Shown here piece by piece: positions 50,664-58,350 of a stretch of DNA of 64,000 nt. How positions within the stretch are numbered: position 1 is the stretch's first letter; each line of letters starts with the position of its first letter. This DNA comes from an uncultured Christensenella sp. (GTDB taxonomy: Bacteria > Bacillota > Clostridia > Christensenellales > Borkfalkiaceae): assembly GCA_910578145.1 (NCBI GenBank), contig CAJTPJ010000002.1, positions 1-64,000 of the forward strand. The letters are read 5' to 3'. The position numbers and the translations under genes were made by a program. The notes beneath the pieces are model-generated. The model had not been told where the DNA came from, did no database searches, and saw only the letters and a program-made list of their open reading frames with translations.

Positions 50664-51179
50664 ATGGACTGCATAATAAGAAAATGGCGGTCAGAGGATG
50701 CAAAAAGCTTGTCTGAACTGCTTAACAATAAAAAAATATTGGATAATTTACGCGACGGTTTGCCTTTTCCGTACACTGAAAGCGACGCTCAATACTATAT
50801 AAACTCTATGTTAAGCGCGGACGCAAGCTCGACTTTTGCTTTCGCGATTGAATGTGGCGGGCGGCTTGCGGGGAGTATAGGCGTTTTCAGAAAGGAAAAT
50901 ATTCATTTCAGAACGGCGGAAATAGGCTACTATTTAGGCGAAGAGTTTTGGAATAACGGTTTGGCTACTTCGGCGATAAAGCAGATTTGCGAATTTGTGT
51001 TTGAAAATTCGGATATTATTCGCATTTTTGCCGAGCCGTTTGCGCGCAATGCGGCATCTTGCCGTGCGCTTGAAAAGGCGGGGTTCGTTTGCGAGGGTAC
51101 TTTGCGTTATAATGCGTATAAAAACGGGCAAGTTGAGGATATGAAAATGTACTCACTTATAACAAAAAAGCGGGCTTAA
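50664..51179 (+). CDS. GNAT acetyltransferase (RimJ/RimL-like)
   Basis: The 171-residue protein has the RimJ/RimL-type GNAT layout: IIRKWRSEDAKSLSELLNN at the start, GGRLAGSIGVFRKEN, AEIGYYLGEEFWNNGLATSA including the acetyl-CoA-binding loop, and ARNAASCRALEKAGFVCEGT near the end. Such enzymes acetylate ribosomal-protein N-termini, amino groups of small molecules or antibiotics; the target here cannot be read from sequence. Its stop codon lies in the loop of the terminator at 51164-51192, so it ends the miaB-to-GNAT unit. Confidence 0.88.
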   Translation: MDCIIRKWRSEDAKSLSELLNNKKILDNLRDGLPFPYTESDAQYYINSMLSADASSTFAFAIECGGRLAGSIGVFRKENIHFRTAEIGYYLGEEFWNNGLATSAIKQICEFVFENSDIIRIFAEPFARNAASCRALEKAGFVCEGTLRYNAYKNGQVEDMKMYSLITKKRA

Positions 51180-51192
51180 AGCCCGCTTTTTT
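51164..51192. terminator. Bidirectional terminator between the GNAT gene and groEL
   Basis: A stem of about 13 bp (A6-GCGGGC with GCCCGC-T6) whose loop includes the GNAT stop codon serves both convergent units. Confidence 0.92.
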
Positions 51193-51207
51193 AATTTAAA
51201 TTTGCTA

Positions 51208-52839
51208 TTAATACATTCCGCCCATATCGGGGTTGCCGCCCATAGGCGTTGCGGCGGGAGGAGTGGGTATGTCGGTTACGATGCTTTCCGTCGTAAGCAA
51301 CGTTGCCGCAACTGAAGCCGCGTTTTGAAGAACCGAACGCGAAACCTTAGTGGGGTCGATAATACCGCTTTCCACCATATCGGTGTACACGTTTTTCAAC
51401 GCGTCGAAACCGTAATTGGGCTTTTTGGAGCTTAAAATACTGTTTACGACTACCGAACCGTCGTAACCGGCGTTTGCGGCAATCTGGCGCACGGGCGCTT
51501 CAACAGCTTTCATAACAATCATCGCGCCCGTCTTTTCATCGCCGTGCAAACTTGCAACCAACTTTTTAAGTTCGGGAACGGCGGAAAGTAATGCCACGCC
51601 GCCACCAGGCACGATGCCCTCTTCAACAGCCGCTCTGGTTGCCGCAAGAGCGTCCTCGATGCGGAGTTTCTTCTCCTTCATCTCTATTTCTGTTGCCGCG
51701 CCAACGTTAATCACCGCAACGCCGCCGGCAAGTTTGGCAAGCCTTTCCTGTAATTTTTCCCTATCGTAGTCGGAGGAAGTTTCGGCAATCTGCGCCTTTA
51801 TCGACGCTACGCGTGATTTGATATTTTCAGACGAACCCGCGCCGTCTATAATGGTGGTGTTGTCCTTATCAACCTTAACTTGAGCGGCTCTGCCAAGCAT
51901 TTCGGTAGTAACGTCCTTAAATTCATATCCAAGGTCGCTGGAAATAACCGTGCCGCCCGTAAGAATAGCAATATCTTCAAGCATAGCTTTCCGTCTGTCG
52001 CCGAAGCCGGGCGCTTTTACTGCAACGCAGTTGAGCACGCCCTTTAATTTGTTGACGATAAGAGCGGCAAGCGCGTCACCCTCAACGTCCTCGGCAATTA
52101 TTAAAAGCCTTGCGCCTTGCTGTGCAATGGGTTCGATAATAGGCAGAATTTCCTGCAAAGACGAAACTTTTTTATCGGTTATAAGTATATAAGGGTTGTC
52201 AAGCACAGCTTCCATTTTGTCAGTATTGGTAACCATATAAGCGGAAGCGTAGCCTCTGTCAAACTGCATACCTTCAACGGTAGTCAGCTCGGTGTTCATA
52301 GTTTTGCCTTCTTCAACGGTTATTACGCCGTCTTTCCCTACGATTTCCATTGCGTTTGCGATAAGCTCGCCTATTTTTTCGTCGCCTGCGGAAATTGAAG
52401 CTACTTGCGAAATGCCTAATTTGTTTTCAACGGGTTTGGAAACCGACTGAATTTTGGCAACCGCGGTTTCAACAGCTTTGGAAATGCCCTTTTTCAAAAT
52501 CATAGGGTTTGCGCCCGCGGCAAGATTTTTAAGTCCTTCGCGCACGATAGCCTGTGCAAGTACGACGGCGGTAGTGGTGCCGTCGCCCGCAACGTCGTTG
52601 GTCTTTGTGGAAACTTCTTTAACGAGTTGCGCGCCCATATTTTCAAAGGGGTCTTCAAGCTCTATTTCTTTTGCAATTGTAACGCCGTCGTTTGTGATAA
52701 GGGGAGCGCCGTACTTTTTATCCAAAACAACGTTTCTGCCCTTGGGTCCGAGAGTGATTTTAACCGTATCGGCAACGACGTTTACGCCCGTTTCAAGCAA
52801 TTTTCTGGCTTCGTCGCCGTATTTAATCTGTTTTGCCAT
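51208..52839 (-). CDS. groEL: Chaperonin GroEL
   Basis: The 543-residue 60-kDa chaperonin folds proteins in a double-ring chamber capped by GroES. It shows AKQIKYGDEARKLLETGVN, TLGPKGRNVVLDKKYG, the ATPase segment DVAGDGTTTAVVLAQAI, and the C-terminal GGM-type tail (MGGNPDMGGMY). Length and sequence are entirely standard. The ATG is 20 nt downstream of groES with an AAAGGAG site, so the two are one operon on the minus strand. No CIRCE element was seen upstream of groES. Confidence 0.98.
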   Translation of the reverse strand: MAKQIKYGDEARKLLETGVNVVADTVKITLGPKGRNVVLDKKYGAPLITNDGVTIAKEIELEDPFENMGAQLVKEVSTKTNDVAGDGTTTAVVLAQAIVREGLKNLAAGANPMILKKGISKAVETAVAKIQSVSKPVENKLGISQVASISAGDEKIGELIANAMEIVGKDGVITVEEGKTMNTELTTVEGMQFDRGYASAYMVTNTDKMEAVLDNPYILITDKKVSSLQEILPIIEPIAQQGARLLIIAEDVEGDALAALIVNKLKGVLNCVAVKAPGFGDRRKAMLEDIAILTGGTVISSDLGYEFKDVTTEMLGRAAQVKVDKDNTTIIDGAGSSENIKSRVASIKAQIAETSSDYDREKLQERLAKLAGGVAVINVGAATEIEMKEKKLRIEDALAATRAAVEEGIVPGGGVALLSAVPELKKLVASLHGDEKTGAMIVMKAVEAPVRQIAANAGYDGSVVVNSILSSKKPNYGFDALKNVYTDMVESGIIDPTKVSRSVLQNAASVAATLLTTESIVTDIPTPPAATPMGGNPDMGGMY

Positions 52840-52859
52840 AATAAATAATCTCCTTTAAA

Positions 52860-53144
52860 TTATTCGACAACCGCCAGAATATCGCTCTGACGAATGATAA
52901 CGTATTCTTTATCGTCAACTTTTACTTCCGTTCCGCTATATTTTGCAAGCAAAACTTTGTCGCCGACTTTAACCTGCATTTTAACTTCTTTACCGTCTAC
53001 CATACCGCCGGGGCCTACCGCAACTACGAGGCAAGTAGCTGGCTTTTCCTGCGAAGCAGCCGTGAGATAAATACCGCTTTTGGTTTTTTCTTCGGCTTTA
53101 AGGTTTTCAACGACTACTTTATCGAATAAAGGTCTGATTGTCAT
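52860..53144 (-). CDS. groES: Co-chaperonin GroES
   Basis: The 94-residue GroES begins MTIRPLFDKVVVENLKAEEKTKSG and contains the mobile-loop region SGIYLTAASQEKP, VVAVGPGGMVDGKEV and VLLAKYSGTEVKVDDKEYVI. It forms the heptameric lid of the GroEL chamber. A GGAGG lies upstream of the ATG. A minus-strand promoter (TTGTCA at 53198-53203, TAATAA at 53175-53180, 17-bp spacing) precedes it. The HrcA-binding CIRCE dyad common in Bacillota (TTAGCACTC-N9-GAGTGCTAA) is not present in 53145-53289. Confidence 0.97.
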   Translation of the reverse strand: MTIRPLFDKVVVENLKAEEKTKSGIYLTAASQEKPATCLVVAVGPGGMVDGKEVKMQVKVGDKVLLAKYSGTEVKVDDKEYVIIRQSDILAVVE

Positions 53145-53174
53145 AATTTAAGTTCCTCCGAAACTTTCAATTTT

Positions 53175-53203
53175 TTATTACGGTTATTTTATAAACTTGA
53201 CAA
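53175..53203 (-). promoter_or_regulatory. Promoter of groES-groEL
   Basis: On the minus strand TTGTCA (53198-53203) and TAATAA (53175-53180) are 17 bp apart, about 30 nt before the groES ATG. No heat-shock dyad surrounds it. Confidence 0.55.
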
Positions 53204-53232
53204 AATAAAGTTAAACATTTAAAGGGAAAAAA

Positions 53233-53261
53233 TTGCAATTTATATAAAAATATGGTAAAAT
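53233..53261 (+). promoter_or_regulatory. Promoter of the dCMP deaminase gene
   Basis: TTGCAA at 53233-53238 and TAAAAT at 53256-53261 are 17 bp apart, about 28 nt before the ATG at 53290. Confidence 0.7.
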
Positions 53262-53289
53262 TTAAATACAAACTTAGGCGGTACGCTTT

Positions 53290-53739
53290 ATGGATAAATG
53301 GGACAGAAGATTTATGGAAATGACCGAGCAAATAGGCTCGTGGTCAAGTTGCTATCAGGAAAACAGGCATGTGGGCGCGGTGATAGTCAGAAATAAGCGG
53401 ATTATCGCAACGGGTTACAACGGAGCGCCGCAGGGTATTAAAAGTTGCGTAGATAAAAAGGAATGTATGCGCAAAAAGAAAAATATCGCAAGCGGCACTA
53501 TGCACGAGCTTTGCTATGCCGTCCACGCCGAGCAAAACGCCATTATTCAGGCGGCGCGCGTAGGGTGCAGTGTTGAAGGCTGCACGCTTTATTGCACGCA
53601 CCAGCCCTGCGTTATCTGCGCGAAAATAATAATAAATTCCGGTATTGCCCGTGTAGTGTATAAAGACGGCTATCCCGACGAGTTTTCGCTTAGATTGTTT
53701 GAAGAGGCAGGGGTTAAAATAGAAAAATACGAGGAGTAA
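53290..53739 (+). CDS. dCMP deaminase (ComEB type)
   Basis: The 149-residue zinc enzyme deaminates dCMP to dUMP for dTMP synthesis. It has the cytidine-deaminase-like HAE motif in VHAEQNAIIQAARVG (zinc ligand and proton-shuttling glutamate) and CTHQPCVICAKIIINSG (PCxxC, the two cysteine ligands). An additional histidine/cysteine region (GIKSCVDKKECMRKKK) resembles the second zinc site seen in T4-type dCMP deaminases. The size fits ComEB of Bacillota. It is divergent from groES and followed 7 nt later by a cyclophilin gene. Confidence 0.93.
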   Translation: MDKWDRRFMEMTEQIGSWSSCYQENRHVGAVIVRNKRIIATGYNGAPQGIKSCVDKKECMRKKKNIASGTMHELCYAVHAEQNAIIQAARVGCSVEGCTLYCTHQPCVICAKIIINSGIARVVYKDGYPDEFSLRLFEEAGVKIEKYEE

Positions 53740-53746
53740 TATTAAT

Positions 53747-54268
53747 ATGCAAAATCCTTTGGTTACAATCAAAATGCAAAACGGCGGCGAGATAAAGGTA
53801 GAGCTTTACCCCGAAAAAGCGCCTAATACGGTAAACAACTTTATTTCGTTGGTTAAAAACGGTTTTTACGACGGCTTGATTTTTCACCGCGTAATAAGCG
53901 GTTTTATGATTCAAGGCGGCGACCCTGCTGGTGTTGGGACGGGCGGTCCGGGCTATTGTATAAAGGGCGAGTTTACACTAAACGGGTTTAAAAATAACGA
54001 TATAAAGCACGAGCGCGGCGTAATTTCTATGGCGCGCGCTAATAATCCTAATTCGGCGGGTTCGCAATTCTTTATAATGCACGCCAACGCTTCTTCTCTC
54101 GACGGGCAGTACGCGGCGTTTGGAAAAGTAGTTGACGGAATGGAAGTAGTGGATAAAATTGCGGAAGTGCGCACCGATTGGAACGATAAGCCGAAAGACG
54201 CGCAGGTTATGGAAAAAGTAACGGCTGAAACGTACGGCGTAGATTATCCTGCGCCCGTTAAAGCCTAA
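53747..54268 (+). CDS. Peptidyl-prolyl cis-trans isomerase, cyclophilin type
   Basis: The 173-residue cytoplasmic cyclophilin shows ELYPEKAPNTVNNFISLVK, GLIFHRVISGFMIQGGDPAG (with the catalytic-site Arg and Phe/Met), GVISMARANNPNSAGSQFFI and LDGQYAAFGKVVDGM. There is no signal peptide, so it acts inside the cell on proline bonds during protein folding. A GAGGAG sequence lies about 10 nt before the ATG. It lies between the dCMP deaminase gene and purB on the same strand with short gaps, probably as one transcript. Confidence 0.95.
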   Translation: MQNPLVTIKMQNGGEIKVELYPEKAPNTVNNFISLVKNGFYDGLIFHRVISGFMIQGGDPAGVGTGGPGYCIKGEFTLNGFKNNDIKHERGVISMARANNPNSAGSQFFIMHANASSLDGQYAAFGKVVDGMEVVDKIAEVRTDWNDKPKDAQVMEKVTAETYGVDYPAPVKA

Positions 54269-54283
54269 ATATCGGAGAATACT

Positions 54284-55717
54284 ATGGATAATACAATTTA
54301 TCAAAATCCTTTAATTACGAGATATGCAAGCAAAGCTATGTCGGAAAATTTTTCCGACGAAAAGCGTTTTAAGTTGTGGAGAAAACTTTGGATTGCGCTT
54401 GCCGAGTCTGAAATGGAGCTTGGGCTTAATATAACCAAAGCGCAGGTTGACGAAATGAAGAAGTACGCGGACGATATAAATTTTGAAACCGCGGAAAAGT
54501 ACGAACGCGAAGTCCGCCACGACGTAATGGCGCACGTTCACGCTTTCGGCGATTTGGCTAAATCCGCAATGCCTATTATTCACCTCGGCGCAACTAGCTG
54601 TTTCGTGGATTGCAATTCGGAATTAATAGTTTTGTGGGACGCTTTGGAAATTATAAAGGCGAAACTTGTAAACGTTATGGACAAACTTTCAAAGTTTGCT
54701 TTAAAATACAAGGATTTGCCCACGCTTGGGTTTACGCATTTACAGCCCGCGCAGCTTACCACGGTTGGTAAACGCGCAACCCTGTGGTTGCAGGATTTAA
54801 CTATGGACTATAACAATCTTGTAAACCTGCAAAATTCTTTCAAACTCCGCGGCGTAAAGGGTACTACGGGCACGCAAGCCAGCTTTATGGAGCTGTTTAA
54901 CGGCGACGAAAATAAGGTTAAGCAGCTTGAAAAGAAAGTAGTTGAAAAACTTGGGTTTAGCAAGGTTTACGGCGTAACGGGGCAAACTTATCCCAGAAAA
55001 TTCGATTATAACGTGCTTTGCGTGCTTTCGCAAATTGCGCAAAGCGCTTATAAATTCTCAAACGATATACGCATTTTGCAAAATATGAAAGAGATTGAAG
55101 AGCCGTTTGAAAAATCGCAAATCGGTTCGTCGGCAATGGCGTATAAGCGCAACCCTATGCGCAGTGAAAGAATTGGTTCGCTTGCAAGGTTTGTTATTTC
55201 GCTTCCTACAAACAGCGCTTTTACGGCGGGTACGCAATGGTTTGAGAGGACTTTGGACGATTCTGCAAACCGAAGAATAGTTAACGCTCAAGCGTTTTTA
55301 GCGCTTGACGGAATACTCAACATATATATGAACGTATCGGAAAACCTTGTGGTTTACGAAAAAGTAGTGGCAAAGCATATAGCCGCCGAGCTTCCGTTTA
55401 TGGCAACTGAAAATATAATGATGGAGTGCGTAAAGGCGGGCGGAAACAGGCAGGAACTGCACGAAAAAATTCGCGTATTGTCTATGCAGGCGGGTAAAAA
55501 CGTAAAGGAATTAGGCAAAGAAAACAACCTTATCGACTTAATTAAAGAGGATAAAACGTTTGCCGCGGTTCACGCTAAACTTGACGAAATATTAAACGCA
55601 AAAAACTTTATAGGCAGAGCGCCCGCACAGGTCGTTGAATTTATTGAAAACGAGGTTAAACCTATTTTACAGCAAAATTCAGCGCTTTTGGGGCAAAAGG
55701 GCGAAGTAAAAGTTTAA
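54284..55717 (+). CDS. purB: Adenylosuccinate lyase
   Basis: PurB acts twice in purine synthesis, releasing fumarate from SAICAR and from adenylosuccinate. The 477-residue protein has the fumarase/aspartase-superfamily motif in IGSSAMAYKRNPMRSERIGS with the catalytic serine, HDVMAHVHAFGDLA near residue 90, LGATSCFVDCNSE and LGFTHLQPAQLTTVGKRA. It is of the eukaryote-like, longer PurB class found in many Clostridia. CGGAG precedes the ATG. Copy 4 of the interspersed motif begins 8 nt after the stop, before a hairpin at 55758-55785. Confidence 0.96.
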   Translation: MDNTIYQNPLITRYASKAMSENFSDEKRFKLWRKLWIALAESEMELGLNITKAQVDEMKKYADDINFETAEKYEREVRHDVMAHVHAFGDLAKSAMPIIHLGATSCFVDCNSELIVLWDALEIIKAKLVNVMDKLSKFALKYKDLPTLGFTHLQPAQLTTVGKRATLWLQDLTMDYNNLVNLQNSFKLRGVKGTTGTQASFMELFNGDENKVKQLEKKVVEKLGFSKVYGVTGQTYPRKFDYNVLCVLSQIAQSAYKFSNDIRILQNMKEIEEPFEKSQIGSSAMAYKRNPMRSERIGSLARFVISLPTNSAFTAGTQWFERTLDDSANRRIVNAQAFLALDGILNIYMNVSENLVVYEKVVAKHIAAELPFMATENIMMECVKAGGNRQELHEKIRVLSMQAGKNVKELGKENNLIDLIKEDKTFAAVHAKLDEILNAKNFIGRAPAQVVEFIENEVKPILQQNSALLGQKGEVKV

Positions 55718-55724
55718 TTTGCGA

Positions 55725-55745
55725 AGTACTATGTTACACGTAATA
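55725..55745 (+). repeat. Interspersed 21-nt motif, copy 4
   Basis: AGTACTATGT, TAC, ACGTAATA: 19 of 21 positions match copy 1. It is intergenic, just after purB. Confidence 0.65.
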
Positions 55746-55757
55746 CGGTTAAAATAA

Positions 55758-55785
55758 GACAACCCGCTTTTTTAAGCGGGTTGTC
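55758..55785 (+). terminator. Hairpin after purB
   Basis: A perfect 12-bp stem (55758-55769 with 55774-55785) with a TTTT loop. No T-tract follows on either strand, so termination efficiency is uncertain. Confidence 0.6.
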
Positions 55786-55805
55786 GGTAAAATAAAACAA
55801 AATTT

Positions 55806-55841
55806 AAAATAAAAATATCCAACCTATGAAAGGCTGGATAT
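55806..55841 (-). terminator. Terminator of tRNA-Trp
   Basis: On the minus strand an 11-position stem (55815-55825 with 55831-55841, one mismatch) directly abuts the CCA end of the tRNA and is followed by a T-rich tract. Confidence 0.8.
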
Positions 55842-55916
55842 TGGCAGGAGAGACACGATTCGAACATGCAACCGACGGTTTTGGAGACCGCGACTCTACC
55901 ATTGAGCTACTCTCCT
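55842..55916 (-). tRNA. tRNA-Trp, anticodon CCA
   Basis: On the minus strand the acceptor AGGAGAG pairs perfectly with CTCTCCT, the anticodon loop CTCCAAA gives anticodon CCA, and the D and T arms (TAGCTCAATGGTAGA; TTCGAAT loop) are standard. CCA is encoded at 55842-55844. It has its own consensus promoter at 55928-55956 and terminator at 55806-55841. Confidence 0.96.
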
Positions 55917-55927
55917 ATGCAACGTAG

Positions 55928-55956
55928 ATTATATAACATCGCAGTTATTTAGTCAA
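55928..55956 (-). promoter_or_regulatory. Promoter of tRNA-Trp
   Basis: On the minus strand TTGACT (55951-55956) and a perfect TATAAT (55928-55933) are 17 bp apart, 11 nt before the tRNA 5' end. Confidence 0.9.
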
Positions 55957-55976
55957 CTGTTTTCGGAGGCAAATTT

Positions 55977-56783
55977 ATGAAAAAGCAATTTAAAATAGGC
56001 GTTATAGGTTGTAACGCAAACGCCGAAACCGTTTTACGCGGCGTGGTTTTATCGGACTTTATCCGTGAAAAAAAGATTATAGTCAGCGATAAAAACGAAG
56101 AAGCGCTTGATAAATTGAATTATCTTGGCGTAAAAACCACAACCGACAACTCGTTCGTGGCGCGAAATTGCGAATATCTTATACTTTCGTGCAGTTTAAA
56201 AGAATTTGACGAAATAGCAAAAAATATTGAGGGAATCAGACCTGAAAAAGTTATTTCCTTAATTCCTTCGGCAACCAAAAGCGCGATAAAAAACGCGCTG
56301 GGGATAGGGCTTATAAAAGTTGCAAGGTGCGTGCTTAACCCCGCTTGCGCCATAGGCAGCGGACTAATAGGCATAGATATGAACGATTTTAACAAATCCA
56401 CCGACGACACCGATTTTATTACCAATATTTTCGGCTATACGGGCACGGTTGTAAGCGTTGGCGAAGATAAACTTGACGCAATTTCCACTATCGGCGGAAA
56501 TATAGTGTTTCCGCTTATGTTTATAGACGGAATGGTAGGCGCGGGCGTTAAATTGGGATTAACGAAAAACGAGGCGCAAATAATTGCGGTTCAAACGCTT
56601 TTGGGGGCGGCGGAAATGGTGCAGAGGGGCGAAAACTCGCTTGACGAACTGCTTGTGCAATCCTGCAAAAATGGCAATCCTGCTATAGAAATAGTGAAAG
56701 TTTTGCAAGACGGCGGGCTTAATAAATTGATTGAAGGTGCGGCGCACGCTTGTTTTAAGGAATTAAACGGTCGTAAATTATGA
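55977..56783 (+). CDS. Divergent pyrroline-5-carboxylate reductase-like protein
   Basis: The 268-residue protein aligns along its whole length with ProC: an N-terminal Rossmann fold (FKIGVIGCNANAETVLRG), the VARCVLNPACAIGSG segment equivalent to the PN motif region, and the dimerisation domain AGVKLGLTKNEAQIIAVQTLLGAAEM. Two hallmarks are missing. The nucleotide loop normally reads GxGNM, and the substrate-binding SGSGPAY and TSPGGTT segments are replaced by GGNIVFP and QSCKNGNPA. It may be a paralogue acting on another imino acid, or no longer an active reductase. CGGAGG precedes the ATG. It overlaps rnhA by 4 nt. Confidence 0.8.
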   Translation: MKKQFKIGVIGCNANAETVLRGVVLSDFIREKKIIVSDKNEEALDKLNYLGVKTTTDNSFVARNCEYLILSCSLKEFDEIAKNIEGIRPEKVISLIPSATKSAIKNALGIGLIKVARCVLNPACAIGSGLIGIDMNDFNKSTDDTDFITNIFGYTGTVVSVGEDKLDAISTIGGNIVFPLMFIDGMVGAGVKLGLTKNEAQIIAVQTLLGAAEMVQRGENSLDELLVQSCKNGNPAIEIVKVLQDGGLNKLIEGAAHACFKELNGRKL

Positions 56784-57226
56784 AAAAAGTAACTTTATAT
56801 ACCGATGGCGCGTGCTCGGTAAACCCCGGTGTGGGCGGTTGGGGCGCGGTGCTGATGTTTAACGGCTTTGAAAAGCGTATTTCAGGCGCGGACGGCTCTA
56901 CTACAAACAACAGAATGGAGATGATGGCGGTTATCGAGGGGCTTAAATGCCTTAAAGAGCCGTGCGAAGTCGTAGTTTACAGCGATTCCGCATACGTGGT
57001 AAACGCATTTGTCAACGGTTGGGTTGCGGGCTGGGTGAAAAACGGCTTTGTAAAATCCGACAATAAGCCCGTTTTAAACGCCGACTTGTGGCAGGAACTT
57101 TTAAAGTTGACGCAAGTACATAAGGTGTGTTTTATAAAAGTAAAGGGGCACGCCGATAACGAATACAACAATATTTGCGATAAATTGGCTACGGACGCAG
57201 TTAAAAATTTTAAAAGACAATTATAA
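56780..57226 (+). CDS. rnhA: Ribonuclease HI
   Basis: RNase HI degrades RNA in RNA-DNA hybrids. The 148-residue protein has the four catalytic acids in order: Asp in LYTDGACSVNPGVGGWG, Glu in NNRMEMMAVIEGL, Asp in VVYSDSAYVVNAF and the late Asp in DKLATDAVKNF, together with the basic handle region (NGWVAGWVKNGFVKSDNKPV) and the KGHADNEYNN histidine loop. Length and motif spacing match the E. coli enzyme. Its ATG overlaps the ProC-like stop codon. Confidence 0.96.
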   Translation: MKKVTLYTDGACSVNPGVGGWGAVLMFNGFEKRISGADGSTTNNRMEMMAVIEGLKCLKEPCEVVVYSDSAYVVNAFVNGWVAGWVKNGFVKSDNKPVLNADLWQELLKLTQVHKVCFIKVKGHADNEYNNICDKLATDAVKNFKRQL

Positions 57227-57249
57227 AAAGCAGTTAAATACTATATAAT
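57221..57249 (+). promoter_or_regulatory. Possible promoter of the VTT-domain gene
   Basis: A perfect TATAAT at 57244-57249 lies 10 nt before the ATG at 57260; the -35 (TTATAA at 57221) is poor. If used, the message would be nearly leaderless. Confidence 0.4.
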
Positions 57250-57259
57250 AATAGTAATA

Positions 57260-58201
57260 ATGAACCGCATAGAAGCCTTAAAGCATACAATAAATATTTT
57301 GGCGGTTGTACTGATGAGTGCAGTCGCTTTTCTTTTTATCGCATACGGTCTGCTGTATAAAAACGCAGATTTTATAATAGTGCATTTTAATTTGCTTTTC
57401 GCGTTATCGGGGATAATTTGCTCGCTTTTTTTGGTTGCGGGCATAATTTTTTATGGTTTCGGTAAAACTTCGCTTTATCGGCTGATAGTCTGTACTTTGA
57501 TATTTTTGGACATATGCGCAGTTCTGTTTTTCGTGCTTTGCGCGTGCGATTTGTTAACGAAAATAAACAGCGTTGACGCTTTGCGCGAGTATATCGGTGG
57601 CGCGGGAGCGTGGGCGGCGGTAATATTTATAGTTTTCAGTTTTTTACAAGTGGTTTTGTTGCCCGTGCCGGGCTCGGTTGCCGTCGGTGTTGGTGTGGCT
57701 ATGTTCGGACCGTTAAAATGCGCGCTTTTCAGTTTCGTCGGCATAGTTTTGGGCTCGGTTGCCGCGTTCGCAATAGGAAGATGGGTAGGCTATAAAGCCG
57801 TTTGCTGGATAGTCGGCAAGGAAAGTCTTGACAAATGGCTTAAAAAGTTGAAGGGTAAGGATTACTTGATTTTGTCCCTTATGTTCCTTTTGCCGCTTTT
57901 TCCCGACGACGTTTTGTGTTTTATTGCCGGGCTATCCTCTATGACTTGGGGATTTTTCCTTGTAATGATAACCGCAACCCGACTAATTTCAATTTTTTCC
58001 ACTGCGTATTCTTTCGATTTAATTCCGTTTACCACTTGGTGGGGGATATTGATATGGCTTACGCTTTTGGCTCTCGTCGCGCTTTCATTCTATCTCGTGT
58101 GCAAGTATTACGAACAGATTGACGATTTTATCAAAACTAAATTTAAAATTAAAGGCAAAAAAAATAAAACGGCACGCGGCAAAACTAAGGCGGCGCGTTA
58201 A
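57260..58201 (+). CDS. TVP38/TMEM64 (VTT domain, DedA-like) membrane protein
   Basis: The 313-residue protein has about eight membrane helices and a C-terminal VTT domain (VFSFLQVVLLPVPGSVAVGVG, SFVGIVLGSVAAFAIGRWVG, LFLLPLFPDDVLCFIAGLSSM). Members act as lipid scramblases or polyprenyl-phosphate recycling transporters, so a role in returning undecaprenyl phosphate to the inner leaflet is plausible but not shown. The first three helices (residues 10-95) are an extra N-terminal segment not needed for the VTT fold. The C-terminus is a strongly basic tail (KIKGKKNKTARGKTKAAR). No Shine-Dalgarno sequence precedes the start. Confidence 0.88.
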   Translation: MNRIEALKHTINILAVVLMSAVAFLFIAYGLLYKNADFIIVHFNLLFALSGIICSLFLVAGIIFYGFGKTSLYRLIVCTLIFLDICAVLFFVLCACDLLTKINSVDALREYIGGAGAWAAVIFIVFSFLQVVLLPVPGSVAVGVGVAMFGPLKCALFSFVGIVLGSVAAFAIGRWVGYKAVCWIVGKESLDKWLKKLKGKDYLILSLMFLLPLFPDDVLCFIAGLSSMTWGFFLVMITATRLISIFSTAYSFDLIPFTTWWGILIWLTLLALVALSFYLVCKYYEQIDDFIKTKFKIKGKKNKTARGKTKAAR

Positions 58202-58221
58202 AATTCAAATCAAATTAGCTT

Positions 58222-58252
58222 AAATAAACTCCTGCGGGGGTTTATTTTTTAT
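58222..58252 (+). terminator. Intrinsic terminator after the VTT gene
   Basis: An 11-bp stem (58222-58232 with 58237-58247, one T-G pair) closed by TGCG is followed by a T-tract. Confidence 0.88.
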
Positions 58253-58278
58253 TTTTAAATAATTGACTTGTCAAAAGG

Positions 58279-58307
58279 TTTGCATTTGCAATTTTTTATG
58301 ATAAAAT
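58279..58307 (+). promoter_or_regulatory. Promoter of the decarboxylase operon
   Basis: TTTGCA at 58279-58284 and TAAAAT at 58302-58307 are 17 bp apart. A 12-bp palindrome (TTGACTTGTCAA, 58263-58274) lies just upstream of the -35 and could be an operator. Confidence 0.6.
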
Positions 58308-58350
58308 GTATTAGTAGGAAATTGGCATTCAAGGAGAAAAAGTTAAATTT

